Shown: piece after piece, positions 40,184 to 49,079 of the stretch
Position numbering within the stretch: position 1 is the first letter of the stretch
Layout of the letters: each line of letters begins with the position of its first letter
NCBI GenBank assembly: GCA_029975915.1
Contig: JARKOC010000177.1
Coordinates: 434,001 to 498,000 of the forward strand
Source of the DNA: Bryobacteraceae bacterium
GTDB lineage: Bacteria > Acidobacteriota > Terriglobia > Bryobacterales > Bryobacteraceae
Length of the DNA stretch: 64,000 nt
Reading direction: 5' to 3'
The notes under the pieces: model-generated
Databases searched by the model: none
What the model saw: the letters and a program-made list of their open reading frames with translations, nothing else
Told to the model about the DNA's origin: nothing
Translations under genes and position numbers: made by a program

Positions 40184-41479
40184 TCAGAAGCCCGGCGCCC
40201 GCCACACTTCCTCACCGCCCACGATCGTTACGATCGGTCCGCCGTGGAACGTGCGCCCGCTGAAAGGGGAATTGCGGCTCTTCGATTGCGACTTCGCAAC
40301 ATCGAACGTCCACGGATACTCGGGATGGAATATGGTCACATCGCCGAGGTAGCCCGGCTTCAACGCTCCACGAGCCTGATCGCCTTGCCAGCCGATCACT
40401 CTTGCGGGTTCGCTAGTGAACATTGCGATCAGCTTGGCCAAGTCGATACGTCCAGCATGGACCAGGACCTCAAGGCTGACGCCCAGCGCCGTTTCGAGGC
40501 CGATGATGCCGAACGGGCACTTTTCGAACTCTTGCATCTTGTCGTCGCCGGCATGGGGGGCATGGTCGGTCGCGAGGCAATCGATCGCACCAGAAGTGAG
40601 ACCACCCACAACCGCTTCGACATCTGAGGCGCAGCGCAGCGGCGGCTTCATCTTGTAGTTCGAATCGTAGGGCTTCATGTGGCCCGTGTGGAGGGCGATG
40701 TGATGCGGTGTGGCTTCGGCCGTTACCGGCAAGCCTCGCTGTTTCGCGAAAGCCACCATCGCCACAGAGTTCTTGGTTGAGATGTGGGCGACATGGAAAC
40801 GTGCGCCCGTTAACTCTGCCAGGATGATGTCGCGTGCCACCATCACGTCCTCGGCGGCGCTGGGAATCGGCCTCAGCCCAAGGTTCACGCTGTCCACGCA
40901 CTCGTGCATGTCCCCGCCGGCGGTGAGGTTCAGATCCTCGCAATGATCGATGACCGGGATACCGACTGCTCGGGCCACCTCCATCGCCCGGCGCATGACT
41001 CGGGAATTCATTACCGGACGCCCGTCGTCGCTAATGGCGACTGCGCCGGCGGCGGCCATGGTGCCGATCGAAGCGAGTTCCTCACCCTCGCTGCCCTTGG
41101 TGATCGCGCCAATTGGGCACACTCGGATGGGAGAAACCCTGCTGGCGGTTTCAACGATGTAGCTTGTGACCATCGCCGAATCGTTCACCGGTTTGGTGTT
41201 GGGCATGCAACAGACGGTCGTGAACCCACCTGACGCTGCAGCTTTGGTTCCAGTCTCGATTGTTTCGGCATGCTCGAAACCCGGTTCGCGCAAGTGGACA
41301 TGGATGTCGATGAACCCGGGCGCCACAATCAGCCCGGATGCGTCGATCACCGTCGCCCCATGCGCCGCCAGACCACCGCCGACTCCCGCGATGCGGCCAT
41401 TCTCGATCAGCAAGTCCGCCACCCCGTCGTGGCCCGACGCGGGGCAGATGATACGTCCATTCCTGATGAGCGTTTTCAC
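40184..41479 (-). CDS. pyrC: Dihydroorotase
   Basis: A zinc amidohydrolase that closes carbamoyl-aspartate to dihydroorotate in pyrimidine synthesis. It has the binuclear site DIHVHLREPG, further metal histidines in VIDHCED and VAHIST, and the catalytic aspartate in LATDHAPHAGDDK. The GTG at 41479 overlaps the pyrB stop as GTGA and has AAGGTG upstream, so I prefer it to the longer frame that starts inside pyrB. It has 431 residues. It is last in the pyrR-pyrB-pyrC operon. Confidence 0.95.
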   Translation of the reverse strand: MKTLIRNGRIICPASGHDGVADLLIENGRIAGVGGGLAAHGATVIDASGLIVAPGFIDIHVHLREPGFEHAETIETGTKAAASGGFTTVCCMPNTKPVNDSAMVTSYIVETASRVSPIRVCPIGAITKGSEGEELASIGTMAAAGAVAISDDGRPVMNSRVMRRAMEVARAVGIPVIDHCEDLNLTAGGDMHECVDSVNLGLRPIPSAAEDVMVARDIILAELTGARFHVAHISTKNSVAMVAFAKQRGLPVTAEATPHHIALHTGHMKPYDSNYKMKPPLRCASDVEAVVGGLTSGAIDCLATDHAPHAGDDKMQEFEKCPFGIIGLETALGVSLEVLVHAGRIDLAKLIAMFTSEPARVIGWQGDQARGALKPGYLGDVTIFHPEYPWTFDVAKSQSKSRNSPFSGRTFHGGPIVTIVGGEEVWRAPGF

Positions 41480-42387
41480 TGCAGTAACACCTTCTCGAGC
41501 ACTGCCATTCTGACGGCGACGCCATTCTCCACCTGGTTTAGAATCATCGAGCATTGCGAATCCGCTACGTCGGACGAGATCTCGCGTCCCCGGTTGATCG
41601 GTCCTGGATGCATCACGATCGCGTGGGGGCGCGCCAGTTCCAAGTGCTCCAGCCGCAGGCCATAGAAGCGAAAATATTCGCCCGCCGGGATGGCCGGCTC
41701 ATGGATCCGCTCCAACTGCACCCGCAACATCATCACAACGTCAGCGTCCTTGACGGCCTTGCGGATGTCATATTCCAGCGTCACGCCTTGAGCGATCGAT
41801 GCCATCTGGGGCGGCAGTAGTGGTGGTGGTCCGCACAAGACAATATCCACGCCAAATCTCGACAAAAGATGGACATTCGAACGGGCAACCCGGCTGTGAG
41901 CAATGTCGCCGATGATGGCCACTCGAAGCCCATCGAGCTTGCCCAGCCGGTCGAGGATGGTCCGCGCGTCGAGCAGCGCTTGTGTCGGGTGCTCATGCGT
42001 GCCATCGCCAGCGTTGATGATAGGCGTCATCAGGTGGCGTGACAGGAAATGCGGAGCCCCCGATGCCGCATGGCGCATGACAATCGCGGACGGGTGCATG
42101 GCGACCAGCGTGTTCAGTGTATCGACCAGCGATTCGCCTTTGGAGACGCTCGATCCAGCCGCGGTGATCGAAAGCGTATCGGCGCCGAGCCGCTTTGCAG
42201 CGATTTCGAAACTGGAACGCGTCCGCGTCGAATTCTCGAAGAACATGTTCACAACAAGCCGACCCGCGCACACGTTCAGCTTTGGAAGCGGGCCGCTGCC
42301 ATGAAACTGGTAACTGCGCGCGCGATCCAACATCTGTTCAATTTCGGCGCGCTCCAGCGGTTCGATTCCGAGCAATCCCTTGCCCAT
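41476..42387 (-). CDS. pyrB: Aspartate carbamoyltransferase catalytic subunit
   Basis: Condenses carbamoyl phosphate with aspartate in the committed pyrimidine step. The carbamoyl-phosphate loop FFENSTRTRSSFE, the KGES lysine and the HPTQALLD aspartate-side motif are all present in 303 residues. GGGAGGGAGG precedes the start. It follows pyrR by 21 bases and overlaps pyrC by four. Confidence 0.96.
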   Translation of the reverse strand: MGKGLLGIEPLERAEIEQMLDRARSYQFHGSGPLPKLNVCAGRLVVNMFFENSTRTRSSFEIAAKRLGADTLSITAAGSSVSKGESLVDTLNTLVAMHPSAIVMRHAASGAPHFLSRHLMTPIINAGDGTHEHPTQALLDARTILDRLGKLDGLRVAIIGDIAHSRVARSNVHLLSRFGVDIVLCGPPPLLPPQMASIAQGVTLEYDIRKAVKDADVVMMLRVQLERIHEPAIPAGEYFRFYGLRLEHLELARPHAIVMHPGPINRGREISSDVADSQCSMILNQVENGVAVRMAVLEKVLLQ

Positions 42388-42408
42388 CGTGCGCCTCCCT
42401 CCCGTGTG

Positions 42409-42960
42409 TCAGTCTGTCCGCTCGACCAGCAGGACGCGCTCGGTCTCGTCGATCTCTTGAAACTTGACTTCGATGATCTCCCGGGACGAGGTCGGGATCT
42501 TGCGCCCGACGTACTGCGCCTCGATCGGCAATTCACGGTGCCCGCGGTCGATCAACACCAGAAGTTGCACCCGTGCTGGCCGCCCCAGTTCGAACAGGGC
42601 ATCGAGCGCCGCCCGGATCGTCCGCCCCGTGTAGAGCACATCGTCCATCAGGATGACGTCCTTGCCTTGCACTGGGAAATCGATCTGCGTTCCACTCACC
42701 ACCGGCTTGGGCCCGACCGTCGAAAGATCGTCTCTGTACAGGTTAATGTCGAGAACGCCCACGGGCACCTTCAGATTTTCAAGCGACTCAATCTTCGCCG
42801 CCAACCTTTGCGCCATGGGTACCCCGCGCCGTCGAATTCCGATGAATGCCAGTGAACCCGGATCTCCGGATTTCTCCAGAACTTCGTGCGCCAGCCGCAC
42901 CAGCGTGCGGTCCATCTCGGATGCGCTCATCAATTGCGCTTTTTCTCTTGTTGAACTCAT
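42409..42960 (-). CDS. pyrR: Bifunctional pyr operon regulator / uracil phosphoribosyltransferase
   Basis: PyrR binds UMP and the pyr mRNA to promote attenuation and also has uracil phosphoribosyltransferase activity. The PRPP loop VILMDDVLYTGRTIRAALDAL is complete and the protein has 183 residues. AAGGGA lies before the ATG. Only 40 bases separate it from the gene upstream, and I see no PyrR-binding anti-antiterminator there, so the regulatory leader may lie further upstream or be missing. Confidence 0.95.
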   Translation of the reverse strand: MSSTREKAQLMSASEMDRTLVRLAHEVLEKSGDPGSLAFIGIRRRGVPMAQRLAAKIESLENLKVPVGVLDINLYRDDLSTVGPKPVVSGTQIDFPVQGKDVILMDDVLYTGRTIRAALDALFELGRPARVQLLVLIDRGHRELPIEAQYVGRKIPTSSREIIEVKFQEIDETERVLLVERTD

Positions 42961-43000
42961 AGCGTCCCTTCAGAACGTTTCAGGCTATCACAGCGTGGGG

Positions 43001-43363
43001 TCAGTATCGGCGCATCCGGTCGCGGATCCGTTTGCTGGTTTTTTCTACTTCTTCGAGCTTCCTCAGGTTGGCCATCGACACCACCTGCCCCCCCGACTTT
43101 TCAATGTCCTTCTCCACTTCATCCGCCAGATCCTTGATCTTCTTGAGATCTGCGAGATTCCGCTTATGGTCTTCCTTGATTAAAGCCTCGTTCAGCGATC
43201 TGCCGTTCGGCAGCCGCCGGTCGCGCTTTTCATCGCCGCCGGGTATCAGATCAGGAGGGATCGATTGCGCCGCGGCAACTGGGGCGGCTAGGCCCAGCAA
43301 CTGGAGAAGCCTGCGCCTTCCACTGGTATCATGACCTGTAATGCGTGAAGTAAAAGTTGGCAT
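43001..43363 (-). CDS. Small exported protein of unknown function with a charged helical tail
   Basis: The frame encodes about 120 residues: a leader with a twin-arginine-like stretch (SGRRRLLQLLGLAAPVAAAQ), then a Lys/Glu-rich segment (ADLKKIKDLADEVEKDIEK, LEEVEKTSKRIRDRM) likely to form a long helix or coiled coil. I start at 43363, where CGAGG lies six bases upstream; its first 23 bases overlap the 5' end of the divergent hom gene. It lies 40 bases before pyrR on the same strand and may share its transcript. The function is unknown. Confidence 0.6.
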   Translation of the reverse strand: MPTFTSRITGHDTSGRRRLLQLLGLAAPVAAAQSIPPDLIPGGDEKRDRRLPNGRSLNEALIKEDHKRNLADLKKIKDLADEVEKDIEKSGGQVVSMANLRKLEEVEKTSKRIRDRMRRY

Positions 43364-44645
43364 CATTGGCCTCGGTACTGTCGGCGGGGGAGCTATTTCC
43401 ATTCTCACCCGGAATCGGGATCAGATCGCGCGGAAACTCGGCTTCCCGCTCACCATCGGCGCCGTCTGCGACCTGACAGCAAAATCGCGAACGCTGCCCG
43501 AGGGCCTCGAAGGTGTACTCGTGACCGAGGACTGGCGGGAACTGGCTTCCCATCCCGGCGTCGACATCGTGGCCGAACTGGTCGGCGGCACGGGGGCGGC
43601 GCGGGAAATGGTTGAAACTGCAATCGCCAATGGTAAGGCCGTTGTCACAGCCAATAAGGAGCTCATGGGCCTTCAGGGCGTCGCGCTCGGAAGGCTGGCG
43701 GCGGAAAAGGGCGTACCGTTGGCCATGGAGGCAAGCGTTTGCGGCGGCATCCCCATCCATGCCGTTCTCAAAGAGGGCATCTGTGCTGACAGTGTGCGCG
43801 CCTTCTATGGAATCCTCAACGGAACAAGCAACTACATCCTCACCGAGATTGAGCAACATGGCAAAGCTTTCAACGAAGTGTTAAAGGAGGCCCAGAGCCT
43901 CGGCTTCGCAGAAGCCAACCCCACGGCCGATGTCGGTGGTTTCGACGCCCGTTCCAAATTAGTCCTGCTTGCTTTGTTGGCCTTCGGCGCCCGCATCGAT
44001 CCTTCTTCCGTGCCAACCGAAGGAATCGAGCGCATCACGCCCACAGACTTCCGCTATGCGAGGCAGGCGGGCTGCACCATCCGGCTGATTTGCGCCGCCG
44101 AATCCACCGATAACGGAATCTTCCTCTCGGTACGCCCCTCGCTAATTCCCCTAAATACGATCCTCGCCGGCGTTCGGGGCGCTTACAATGCCGTCTGGGT
44201 CAAAGGCGATTTTGGCGCCGACACTTTCTACTACGGCAAAGGCGCCGGCGCATCGCCTACCGGCGTCGCCGTCGTCAGCGATCTTATGCGCGCCGCCCGT
44301 GAGTTGCGCTTCGGCAGTGCCGCCCGCGTTTCGCCATTCGCTTTCACTGACCCGCGAGAAGTCGAGCCTCGTTCCATCGGCGAGCAACGCCGCCCCTGGT
44401 TTCTTCGCTTCCGTGTGGCCGACCGGCCCGGCATCATCGCCGCGCTCTCAGCCATTCTCGCCGAACACGAAATCAGCATCGACGCGGTCCTTCAATTGCC
44501 TGACCAGGATTGGCGGAACCTTCCTTTTGTGATCACTGTAGAGTCGACCGAGGAGTCCAGGCTGCGGCTTGCACTTGGCCGCATGGCAAGCTTCGATTTC
44601 ATGGTCGAAGCCCCGCTCGCCTTGCCCATGGAATCCGGTCTGTAG
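43341..44645 (+). CDS. hom: Homoserine dehydrogenase with ACT domain
   Basis: Reduces aspartate semialdehyde to homoserine, leading to threonine and methionine. The N-terminal NAD(P) site is VGIIGLGTVGGG, the catalytic region includes TANKELMG and the long GILNGTSNYIL segment, and a C-terminal ACT domain begins near FLRFRVADRPGIIAALS, as in feedback-controlled enzymes. It has 434 residues. The ATG at 43341 lacks a strong Shine-Dalgarno. A second, ACT-less homologue lies tail to tail downstream, 4 bases away. Confidence 0.95.
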   Translation: MREVKVGIIGLGTVGGGAISILTRNRDQIARKLGFPLTIGAVCDLTAKSRTLPEGLEGVLVTEDWRELASHPGVDIVAELVGGTGAAREMVETAIANGKAVVTANKELMGLQGVALGRLAAEKGVPLAMEASVCGGIPIHAVLKEGICADSVRAFYGILNGTSNYILTEIEQHGKAFNEVLKEAQSLGFAEANPTADVGGFDARSKLVLLALLAFGARIDPSSVPTEGIERITPTDFRYARQAGCTIRLICAAESTDNGIFLSVRPSLIPLNTILAGVRGAYNAVWVKGDFGADTFYYGKGAGASPTGVAVVSDLMRAARELRFGSAARVSPFAFTDPREVEPRSIGEQRRPWFLRFRVADRPGIIAALSAILAEHEISIDAVLQLPDQDWRNLPFVITVESTEESRLRLALGRMASFDFMVEAPLALPMESGL

Positions 44646-44649
44646 CTGT

Positions 44650-45612
44650 TCAAAGGCTCCGCGCGATATCGACGACATCGGCGAATATGCCGTAAGCCGT
44701 CTGCTCGACGCCTGGGTTGACGCTGAACACTGCCACGTCGCCCATCAGATCCGTATTGAGGATGATTCCAGTCGTTGACCCCCTCAACGAGGAGAGCATT
44801 TCCTCCCGGTCCAGGACCTCAGCCCTCACACGCAATTTGAGCGCGCCGTCCACCCGCCTGGCCCGGCTGACCAACACCACCCTTTTGCCTTTGGCCTCGA
44901 CTTCGGCCAGCCTTTCCGGAGTGAGCCGCCCAATGCCTTTTCGGTCAACCTGTTGTGGCGTCACACGTGCGTCCATCAGCACATTGGCCAAGGCCGCCAC
45001 CTTGCAGGCCGAGTCCCAGCCGTCGATGTCGAACCACGGATCGGCCTCCGCGAGACCGAGCACCCGCGCTTGTTCGATGCCCTGCTCGATCGTCTTGCCG
45101 GCCCTCAACCCTTCAAGGACTAGCTGCGCGGTCGATGTCAGAGTTCCCTTGAAGCCAAGAACCTTCACCCCAGGAAGACTGTTCCTCACAAGGCTGTAGA
45201 CTGGCGTCCCGTCCATGGTCACCGCTTCGTGCCTGAATTCCACACCTGCACGCTTCGCCTCAGCGTCAAGTTGGTGAAAAGCGAAGGCGACTGGCCCCTT
45301 GTTGGCCGTCACGACGTGCATCCCGCGCGAGAAGGCGGACTGGATATGTGTGATTGCGGGTTCGCCCGATTCCGGATTGAGCGTGGTCACCTCGATCACC
45401 ACTTCGGCGGCTGATCGATCAAGGAACTCGCCAATCGAGGCCGCCGGCGGCCCAAATGCCACCTCCAATCCCAGACCCGCCAGGTCGTAAGCGGTTCCCT
45501 GGCTCAAGGTGTGTATCGCCACGATTCGAAACGGATACTCTCCGCGCTTACTCGCCAGTAGCCGGGCGAACGCCCGTCCGACATTGCCATAGCCGATCAT
45601 CGCCAACCGCAC
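44650..45612 (-). CDS. Homoserine dehydrogenase family protein without ACT domain
   Basis: A 320-residue paralogue of the neighbouring hom product: NAD(P) site MIGYGNVGRAFARLL, VTANKGPVAFAF and GFKGTLTSTAQLVLEGL (in place of GILNGTSNYIL), with LAEADPWFDIDGWDSACKVA matching the family D-x-x-G-x-D-A-x-x-K pattern. No regulatory ACT domain follows. The changed GTLTST segment and early stop suggest a feedback-insensitive or specialised enzyme, for example in a catabolic or secondary pathway. Convergent with hom. Confidence 0.85.
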   Translation of the reverse strand: MRLAMIGYGNVGRAFARLLASKRGEYPFRIVAIHTLSQGTAYDLAGLGLEVAFGPPAASIGEFLDRSAAEVVIEVTTLNPESGEPAITHIQSAFSRGMHVVTANKGPVAFAFHQLDAEAKRAGVEFRHEAVTMDGTPVYSLVRNSLPGVKVLGFKGTLTSTAQLVLEGLRAGKTIEQGIEQARVLGLAEADPWFDIDGWDSACKVAALANVLMDARVTPQQVDRKGIGRLTPERLAEVEAKGKRVVLVSRARRVDGALKLRVRAEVLDREEMLSSLRGSTTGIILNTDLMGDVAVFSVNPGVEQTAYGIFADVVDIARSL

Positions 45613-45645
45613 GTGATGCTTGCCTCGCTTCCAGATCGAATCATC

Positions 45646-45969
45646 TCAAGCTTCCAATGCCGCGGAACCGCTCCGCAACTCCCATGGCCTCGGAGATGGC
45701 TTTACAGGTTCGTACCGCCCTTGATATCCTCCATAGAGTTTCACGGCAGGTTTCGTCTCTTGGTCTCCAGTTTGGCCGCCAGGGGCAGTCGCGGCTTCCC
45801 GAACGGGTTGGGCCTTGCTGCCAGCCTTCGCCTTAGCCGCCTCGACTTCGCCTGGCTGCGTGAATCCAGTGGCAACGGGGAGCGGGAATTGTTGGAATTG
45901 CACGAAGGCGGGCCCGGGAGAGACTGAAACGCCTGGCTCGCGATCACAATGGTGAATAGCATGCCGCAT
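45646..45969 (-). CDS. Possible small Pro/Ala-rich protein, uncertain
   Basis: This frame gives 107 residues with AGAAGGA seven bases before the ATG at 45969. The C-terminal part (EVEAAKAKAGSKAQP, KLYGGYQGRYEP) has a plausible coding composition. A hydrophobic leader-like start (MLFTIVIASQAFQS) exists in the next frame from 45962, so a frameshift joining the two would give a typical exported protein. It overlaps the start of the divergent receiver gene by 9 bases. It otherwise accounts for the 348-base gap between the paralogous dehydrogenase and the receiver gene. Confidence 0.3.
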   Translation of the reverse strand: MRHAIHHCDREPGVSVSPGPAFVQFQQFPLPVATGFTQPGEVEAAKAKAGSKAQPVREAATAPGGQTGDQETKPAVKLYGGYQGRYEPVKPSPRPWELRSGSAALEA

Positions 45970-46350
45970 GCGAAAATCCTTCTGATCGAAGATGAAGCGC
46001 CGCTTCGAGGGCTACTCTCGCGCTACCTGGAACGTCAAGGTCATTCCGTCACTGCCTGCGGGGATGGATCCGAGGCGCTGAAAGTCATCTCTGGAGGCGC
46101 CGCCATTGACGTAGCCGTCGTAGACCTGACACTGCCCGACATCGACGGTGAAGCGCTCGCTCTCCAACTGCTCGACTCGTCGGACAAAATGCGGATCATC
46201 ATCTCAAGCGGCCGTCTCTACTCCACCGAGGCGCTTCCGGCGGCTGCTCGCTGGCGTGTTGCCGCGCTGCTGAAACCCTATCTCCCTCAGCAACTGCTCG
46301 ACACCCTTACGCAGTTGCTCGGCGGCGGTGATCAGCCGAGCATCTCCTGA
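45961..46350 (+). CDS. Single-domain response regulator (CheY-like receiver)
   Basis: A 129-residue stand-alone receiver. The acidic pair is in ILLIEDEAPLRG, the phospho-acceptor aspartate is in VAVVDLTLPDID, the switch Ser is in IIISSGR and the conserved lysine is in ALLKPYLPQ. It has no output domain. I start at 45961 (MPHAKILL), as the extra MVNS of the longer frame lacks support. No histidine kinase is in the window. It converges on the gene downstream of glgB, overlapping it by 19 bases. Confidence 0.88.
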   Translation: MPHAKILLIEDEAPLRGLLSRYLERQGHSVTACGDGSEALKVISGGAAIDVAVVDLTLPDIDGEALALQLLDSSDKMRIIISSGRLYSTEALPAAARWRVAALLKPYLPQQLLDTLTQLLGGGDQPSIS

Positions 46351-46886
46351 AGACGGCTGGCAAAATCCCCTTCACCCTCGGACCAAAGCAACCGGCGTTC
46401 GGCCGCTATTGCCTCCTCAAGGTCGGATGCCAGATGCAGTATCGATCGGATGTTGGATTGAACCGGCCTCAATTGGTCGCTCTTCTCGCACGGCAGATAC
46501 AGCCTGTCGCTCCCTGCGTCGATCCGGAAATGCTCGCCTAAAGAGGTCTCAAACAGTGGCCCGTAACACTCGAGAGTCACCACTGACGGTTTTAATGACC
46601 ACTCACCGTCCCACTGCCACAGATCCCACCGCGTCTCATAGCTGAACGCGGCGTCTTCATGAAGAAACCGCCCAGCCGTCTCCGCCAGTTCGGCCGGGTC
46701 AGGCGTCTGGTCAAACCACTCCTCGAAGAGCGGCGGCTCGCGGTATGACACGGCGTGAACCCTCAGCGCCCCCCCTGGAGCCAGCTTTGAAGCAGGAAAA
46801 ACCTCCAGGGCCTTGCGGAAATAGATTGGCATGCCTAGCGCTGCGTAGCCCTTCAGCCAGAAAGACAGAAACAACGGATCAGCCAC
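46332..46886 (-). CDS. Protein of unknown function coupled to glgB
   Basis: The GTG at 46886 overlaps the glgB stop by eight bases (GTGGCTGA) and has GGAGGGGAG upstream, so it is translationally coupled to glgB. The 184-residue product is rich in aromatic residues (DPLFLSFWLKGYAALGMPIYF, ETRWDLWQWDGEWSLKPSVVTLECYGPLFE) and acidic, without leader or membrane helix. I recognise no family. A role in glycogen handling is inferred only from the coupling. An ATG at 46922 inside glgB is the alternative start. Confidence 0.8.
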   Translation of the reverse strand: MADPLFLSFWLKGYAALGMPIYFRKALEVFPASKLAPGGALRVHAVSYREPPLFEEWFDQTPDPAELAETAGRFLHEDAAFSYETRWDLWQWDGEWSLKPSVVTLECYGPLFETSLGEHFRIDAGSDRLYLPCEKSDQLRPVQSNIRSILHLASDLEEAIAAERRLLWSEGEGDFASRLQEMLG

Positions 46887-49053
46887 GGCTCCCCTCCCCC
46901 TGTTTAAGAACGCATACGCCAAGCGGCGGCAGAGTCAGCGTGGCGAACTGGCGACGGCCTTGACAACTGCCCTCCTGCGTCCAAATCGTCCCCGGATTGG
47001 ACACACCGCTGCCGCCAAACTCGTTCCAGTCACTGTTCAGCGCCTCATGCCACGGCCCGGCCGCGGGCATTCCAACGTTGTACGGCCGCCTCACCGTCGG
47101 CGTGAAGTTGCATACAAACACGATCATTCCCCCGTCCTTTGCGCGGCGCAGGAACGAAATCACTGAAGCATCGATGTCATGAATGTCGATCCACTCGAAA
47201 CCGCGATGGTTGAAGTCGATTTCGTGCAGCGCAGGGTTCTCAACGTAGATCTTGTTCAACGCCTTCACGAAATCCTGGAGCGACTTATGGAACGGATACT
47301 GTAACAGTTCCCACCGCAGGCTCCCCTGCCAGTCCCATTCTTCATACTGGCCCAACTCGCAGCCCATGAAGAGTAGTTTCTTGCCAGGGTGGCCCCACAT
47401 GTAACCGAGGAAAGCGCGCACGTTGGCGAAGCGCTGCCACTCGTCGCCCGGCATCTTGCCGATCAGCGAGGACTTGCCATGAACCACTTCGTCGTGTGAG
47501 ATCGGTAGGACAAAGTTTTCAGTGAAGGCATAGAGAAGGCTAAACGTGATGTGGTGGTGGTTGTACTTCCGGAACAGCGGATCGTTCTTGAAATAGGCAA
47601 ACATGTCGTGCATCCAGCCCATGTTCCACTTCATCGTGAATCCCAGGCCGCCGGCGAAAGTTGGGTGCGATACGCCGGCGAACGAGGTCGATTCTTCGGC
47701 GGCCGTGAACACCCCTGGCACCTTGTGAGCTTCCTCGTTGAACCTCCGGAGGAAGTCGATCGCCTCCAAATTGAAGTTGCCGCCATAGCGGTTTGGAATC
47801 CAGTCTTCGGCGTTCCGTGAGTAGTCGAGGTAGACGATCGACGCCACGGCGTCCACGCGCAATCCGTCGATGTGATATTCCTTCAGCCAGAACAGCGCGT
47901 TCGAGATCAGGAAGTTCTTCACCTCGTTGCGTCCGAAGTTGAAGATCAGCGTGCCCCAGTCCTTGTGCTCCCCCTGCCGCGGGTCCTCATGCTCGTAACA
48001 CGCCGTTCCATCGAATCGCGCCAACCCGTGGGCGTCTTTTGGAAAATGCGCCGGCACCCAGTCGATGATCACGCCGATCCCGTTCTGGTGGCACTGGTCA
48101 ACGAAGTACTTGAAATCGTCCGGCGTGCCGAACCTTGCTGTGGGCGCGAAATACCCCACCACTTGGTAACCCCACGATCCCGCGTAGGGATGCTCCATCG
48201 GCGGCATCAGTTCGAGATGGGTGAAGCCCAGTTGCTTCACGTACGGAATAAGTTCCGCGGCCAGTTCTCGATAGCTCAGTGGCTCCCCGTCCTCTGACTT
48301 CTTCCACGATTCAAGATGAACCTCATACGCTGCCACCGGGCTCTCCAGCCAGTTGGTCCGCCTCCGGCGATCGAGCCACTCGCCATCGCTCCATTCGTAC
48401 TTGCTGGTGTCCCAAACCACAGATCCTTGCTTCGGCGGACACTCCGACGCGAAGCCATACGGGTCGCATTTCAGCGCGCTCACACCAAACACCCGCGACC
48501 GGACGAAGTACTTGTAGATATCTCCCTGATTCACGCCCGGGATGAATAACTCCCAAATTCCGCCATCCCGCCTCCTCATCGGATGCCGCCGGTGATCCCA
48601 GCCGTTGAAATCGCCCGTCACGCACACAGCCTCGGCGCAGGGAGCCCAGACAGCGAAACGGCAGCCGGCCACCCCGTCTGCTTCGACCAGATGCGCTCCC
48701 ATGCTGCGCCATGCTTCGTAATTGGTGCCTTCTCCGTGAAGATGGATGTCGAAATCACTGATCTGCGGCCAGAACCGGTACGGGTCTTCCTCCAGCGAAA
48801 TCACGCCATCCGCTGACTCGACCCTCAACTTATACCGTTCTGGCAACGATGCCAGCCGGGCCTCAAAAAGTCCGCCCTCGTGGATGAGTTCCATCGGCGC
48901 GGTCCAATCCGCGGCGGCCACGGAGGCTTTTGCCGCGTGCGGCAGGAAAGCCCGGATCACCGGCTCGCCGGTATCCGCACCATGTGGTCCCAAATGGGCA
49001 AACGGGTCTCCGTGATACCCTCCAACGATCGCTTCCGCATCGGCGCCTTGCAT
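46879..49053 (-). CDS. glgB: 1,4-alpha-glucan branching enzyme
   Basis: A GH13 enzyme that introduces alpha-1,6 branches in glycogen. It is 724 residues: two N-terminal beta-sandwich modules (the second CBM48, with FAVWAPCAEAVCVTGDFNGWD), then the catalytic barrel with nucleophile Asp401 (GLRVDAVAS), acid/base Glu453 (TAAEEST) and the ISHDEVVHGK motif. The residue spacing matches well-studied branching enzymes. The unknown gene downstream is coupled to it. glgA lies about 9 kb away on the same strand. Confidence 0.96.
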   Translation of the reverse strand: MQGADAEAIVGGYHGDPFAHLGPHGADTGEPVIRAFLPHAAKASVAAADWTAPMELIHEGGLFEARLASLPERYKLRVESADGVISLEEDPYRFWPQISDFDIHLHGEGTNYEAWRSMGAHLVEADGVAGCRFAVWAPCAEAVCVTGDFNGWDHRRHPMRRRDGGIWELFIPGVNQGDIYKYFVRSRVFGVSALKCDPYGFASECPPKQGSVVWDTSKYEWSDGEWLDRRRRTNWLESPVAAYEVHLESWKKSEDGEPLSYRELAAELIPYVKQLGFTHLELMPPMEHPYAGSWGYQVVGYFAPTARFGTPDDFKYFVDQCHQNGIGVIIDWVPAHFPKDAHGLARFDGTACYEHEDPRQGEHKDWGTLIFNFGRNEVKNFLISNALFWLKEYHIDGLRVDAVASIVYLDYSRNAEDWIPNRYGGNFNLEAIDFLRRFNEEAHKVPGVFTAAEESTSFAGVSHPTFAGGLGFTMKWNMGWMHDMFAYFKNDPLFRKYNHHHITFSLLYAFTENFVLPISHDEVVHGKSSLIGKMPGDEWQRFANVRAFLGYMWGHPGKKLLFMGCELGQYEEWDWQGSLRWELLQYPFHKSLQDFVKALNKIYVENPALHEIDFNHRGFEWIDIHDIDASVISFLRRAKDGGMIVFVCNFTPTVRRPYNVGMPAAGPWHEALNSDWNEFGGSGVSNPGTIWTQEGSCQGRRQFATLTLPPLGVCVLKQGEGSRG

Positions 49054-49079
49054 GCCGCTATTATGGCAGGGCCGCTATC

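Noticed and set aside
42961..43000. PyrR-binding attenuator before pyrR
   Set aside because: Only 40 bases separate pyrR from the upstream gene, too short for an antiterminator/terminator pair, and no matching hairpins were seen.
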